A stretch of DNA of 22,162 nucleotides. It comes from Euplotes aediculatus (taxonomy: Eukaryota; Ciliophora; Spirotrichea; Euplotida; Euplotidae). How positions within the stretch are numbered: position 1 is the stretch's first letter; every line of letters begins with the position of its first letter. Shown here in pieces: positions 20,501 through 22,162 of this stretch. The notes under the pieces were generated by a model, which made no database searches, was not told the DNA's origin, and saw only the letters and a program-made list of their open reading frames with translations. The DNA lies in contig JAQGFW010021164.1 in NCBI GenBank assembly GCA_030463445.1, forward strand, positions 1 to 22,162, given 5' to 3'. Position numbers and translations under genes: made by a program.

Positions 20501-22162
20501 GAAAAACTAATAAACAGAATTACTTTTTCTATACAGTACTTTACAGACTCAATCATAAAAAATAATGATAGCTTTAATCTAAATGATCATGAAATGGATA
20601 AACTTTCTGATTATTATGAGATTCGCCATTGTATAAAATTCTTAAATATACTTTGTGACAGCTGAAAAGAATTTCAGGATTACCTTAGAGTTCAGCACAA
20701 TAGAATAAAAAGCTCAAACATCGTATCAAGCATAGTCTCATTAATAAGAGTTTGTCTTAGTTTTGTAAAATACAAATTTGCTTTGAAAATGTGAACTGAG
20801 GCATTTAAGGTAGTATATGCTTTGAACAATCAAATGAACAACGACAACAAAGACTTCTTTATGAGCATTAGAATACATGAGTTTGTCAAACTAATAATGA
20901 AGTTAGGATGGTTTTCAAAAGACTACTATTACTCACTTAATGGAGAAGCTAAAAATATTTCTGATGCACCTGTATTTAATAACAATAAAATGATACTGAA
21001 GCTTAAAATAATAGCACTGGAGGTAAGCCATCAAATGATTGACAATCAAAATCGACATGAATTTTTAAATTCAATTGGAAAGGAAATATTAGATTTAAAT
21101 CTGAAAATAGGCTATGCTCAATTGTTATATCTGAATAATGGTGTAATGCACAGTAAATTCTTTGATAAAAGAGACAAAATATGAGATAGTTTTAATATTC
21201 AGATGCTATTCTCCTGATACTTCCTCAGGGCAAAGATTTCAGATAATGATGAAATCAAGGAGCAAAACATTATTCAACTCTTTGATACTCAAAGCATATT
21301 TTTTGAAGCTTCGAAAGTAGTAAAGATGAGCTTATTTAACTTATTCAAGAGCAAGTACTCTAATTTTGGAATAAAAGACTACAATAACTATTCAAAAAAA
21401 GAAGAATTTGAAACAGATGTGCTGGGCTTTTATGAAAGTTGCTGCTCACACATTGAGATTGTAGTTCCAAATAATAAATTAGCAAATCCATCAAAACATG
21501 ACCCATTCTTAAACTTCCAAGTCAACAATTCAGATCAAGTAGGAGAAGAAAACCAAGCAGTGGTTGTAACAAAGTACGTTACTATACCTCCAAGATTTTT
21601 ATCGATCACCCAAAAGCAAAAGACTGATTTTTGGACTGCTCTCAAATCAGACGATGCAAAAGTGTTTTGAAAACTCTTACAAAAATATGGAATTGAAACT
21701 AATAAAGAACTAAGTATAATGGAAATGGTCCAAAATTCAAAATTCACTCTTCCTGATTGCGTTAAAAGAGCAAATTGGCTGGAAATGCTCTGAGCATTGC
21801 TCGTCTTTATTATCAATGTGATCATATTCTTTGGATACAAAGTAAATGGAACTGATGATTCAATAGAACTTCTGATTTTTAACTCAAAAGTAGCTACATA
21901 TGTTATTATTTATGGCATTGGCGGTTTGATATGCTCAGGTTACTTTTACATTATTGTGATCCGACTCATAATCATTTTCCGCATAAATTGGAGTGAGTTT
22001 AAAGTATCTTATGACAAAAAGAAAAAGGCTTACAAAGCTATACCAAAGTATGCATGGAATAGTCTTGTGAATTTACACAAATGGACACTACTGATAATTC
22101 AAAGTCAGGATTTGTGGTGTTTAATTCCATGCTTTATATTTGCAATGCTTGGGATGACCATT
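17557..22162 (+). CDS. IP3-receptor/ryanodine-receptor family Ca2+-release channel, central and membrane part (runs off the right edge)
   Basis: A large tetrameric endomembrane Ca2+ channel subunit. Exons are 17557-19758, 19785-19911 and about 19999 to the edge. About 24 in-frame TGA codons are read as an amino acid. In order: RIH-like helices (ISIL-x-HENKNLMLFHQSL, 17600-17690); an acidic Lys/Asp/Glu tract (17986-18110); long helical solenoid (to 20600); a RIH-associated motif FLNILCDS-x-KEFQDYLR (20639-20692), close to the family's FLQLLCENHNRDLQNFLR; the linker GFYESCCSHIEIVV (21425-21466), matching LEFYAKHTAQIEIV of animal IP3 receptors; then TM1 (21790-21840), TM2 (21890-21980) and the start of TM3 (LWCLIPCFIFAMLG, about 22110). 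Pore, selectivity filter and C-terminal tail lie outside. Paramecium and other ciliates have many such channels acting in Ca2+ signalling and secretion. Whether it binds IP3 cannot be told here. Confidence 0.92.
17986..18110 (+). other. Acidic low-complexity insert in the channel
   Basis: Within the channel frame, purine-rich codons encode a run dominated by Asp, Glu and Lys (EYKSKDEEDSKDDEDKDKNG and onward). It separates two helical regions and is probably a disordered loop. A similar but lysine-richer linker follows the 26-nt intron at 19785-19911. The Ser/Leu-rich minus-strand frame over the same bases is only its mirror. Confidence 0.75.
19759..19784 (+). other. 26-nt intron in the channel
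   Basis: GTAAGCATAA...GTAAAG. Its removal joins TTA G to GT GAA and moves the frame into the one used to the right edge. Without it the frame meets TAG at 19794. Confidence 0.75.
19912..19998 (+). other. Unresolved intron, three in-frame TAA codons (87 nt, or 18 nt plus a second intron)
   Basis: The channel frame before and after is the same, but TAA occurs in frame at 19913, 19919 and 19943. A single GTAAGA...TTTAG intron of 87 nt (19912-19998) removes all three and keeps phase. Alternatively an 18-nt intron (19912-19929, ending TTTTGCAG) is followed by another from the GT at 19942 to 19998. The DNA after about 19946 still reads like protein (FKQYTFELYNATCLKF), which leaves the boundary in doubt. 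The GC-rich ACCCGGGACTGCG patch is unlike intron sequence. Confidence 0.45.
20639..20800 (+). other. RIH-associated domain motif
   Basis: FLNILCDS, one TGA-encoded residue, KEFQDYLRVQHN, then IVSSIVSLIRVCLSFV. This corresponds to the conserved segment after the second RIH domain in IP3 and ryanodine receptors (LLCENHNRDLQNFLRCQNN in vertebrate IP3 receptors). It is the most diagnostic match in the window. Confidence 0.85.
21780..22162 (+). other. Start of the channel membrane domain (TM1-TM3)
   Basis: Three hydrophobic segments occur in frame: ALLVFIINVIIFFGY (about 21793-21837), VATYVIIYGIGGLICSGYFY and onward (about 21890-21978), and LIPCFIFAMLGMTI (about 22119-22160). Spacing and surrounding charges match the IP3-receptor S1-S3 arrangement, including a basic cytoplasmic stretch (KVSYDKKKKAYK) between the second and third. 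The window ends inside the third. Confidence 0.8.

Noticed and set aside
18384-21670. A series of separate short plus-strand ORFs.
   Set aside because: They are pieces of one channel reading frame, separated only by TGA codons that are sense here.
1-22162. Telomere repeats (C4A4/G4T4) or a Tec-type transposon.
   Set aside because: No such repeat, long terminal inverted repeat, transposase motif or recombinase motif was seen anywhere in the window.

Overview
The window is very AT-rich eukaryotic DNA, most likely from a ciliate or similar protist. The main gene, on the right, reads through about 26 in-frame TGA codons while ending its frames at TAA/TAG, so UGA is a sense codon. By my hand count of about 1,780 codons there are 19 TGG, about 22 TGT/TGC and 26 TGA. 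Reading TGA as Cys gives ordinary Cys and Trp contents (about 2.7% and 1.1%). Reading it as Trp gives an unusually high Trp content (about 2.5%). I therefore favour the Euplotes-type code (UGA = Cys), with UGA = Trp (Blepharisma type) not excluded. No C4A4/G4T4 telomere repeat is visible and coding density is low, which fits germline (micronuclear) or other non-gene-sized DNA better than a Euplotes somatic nanochromosome. That is inference.

Layout. 1-2452: mostly AT-rich non-coding DNA with a possible 3' gene end near 413-552 and some hairpins. 2453-3385: a small plus-strand gene in five exons with short GT-AG introns, encoding an acidic protein with a hydrophobic C-terminus. 3386-9477: a long gene-poor stretch holding a single degenerate MORN-like exon near 4302-4484, a patch of GC-richer, hairpin-forming islands at 5589-6260 and a possible small ORF at 6852-7181. 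9478-10104: an isolated 197-codon ORF that may be a 5' exon of the large gene. 12387-22162 (open at the right edge): exons of an intracellular Ca2+-release channel of the IP3-receptor/ryanodine-receptor family.

The channel gene is the centrepiece. Reading left to right it shows a probable beta-trefoil/MIR-like segment running into helical RIH-type sequence (12387-13159 and 16658-16853), long helical repeats with a strongly acidic insert (17557-20600), a RIH-associated motif (near 20639-20800), the pre-membrane linker (near 21420-21660) and the first transmembrane helices (21780 to the edge). The pore and C-terminus lie beyond the window. Its introns are sharply bimodal: 25, 26, 87 and 102 nt against 703 nt and about 3.5 kb. 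The 3.5 kb intervening segment carries coding-like DNA on the opposite strand (14126-15427), including a segment resembling the S3-S4 region of polycystin-type channels. If both gene models hold, a gene is nested antisense inside an intron.
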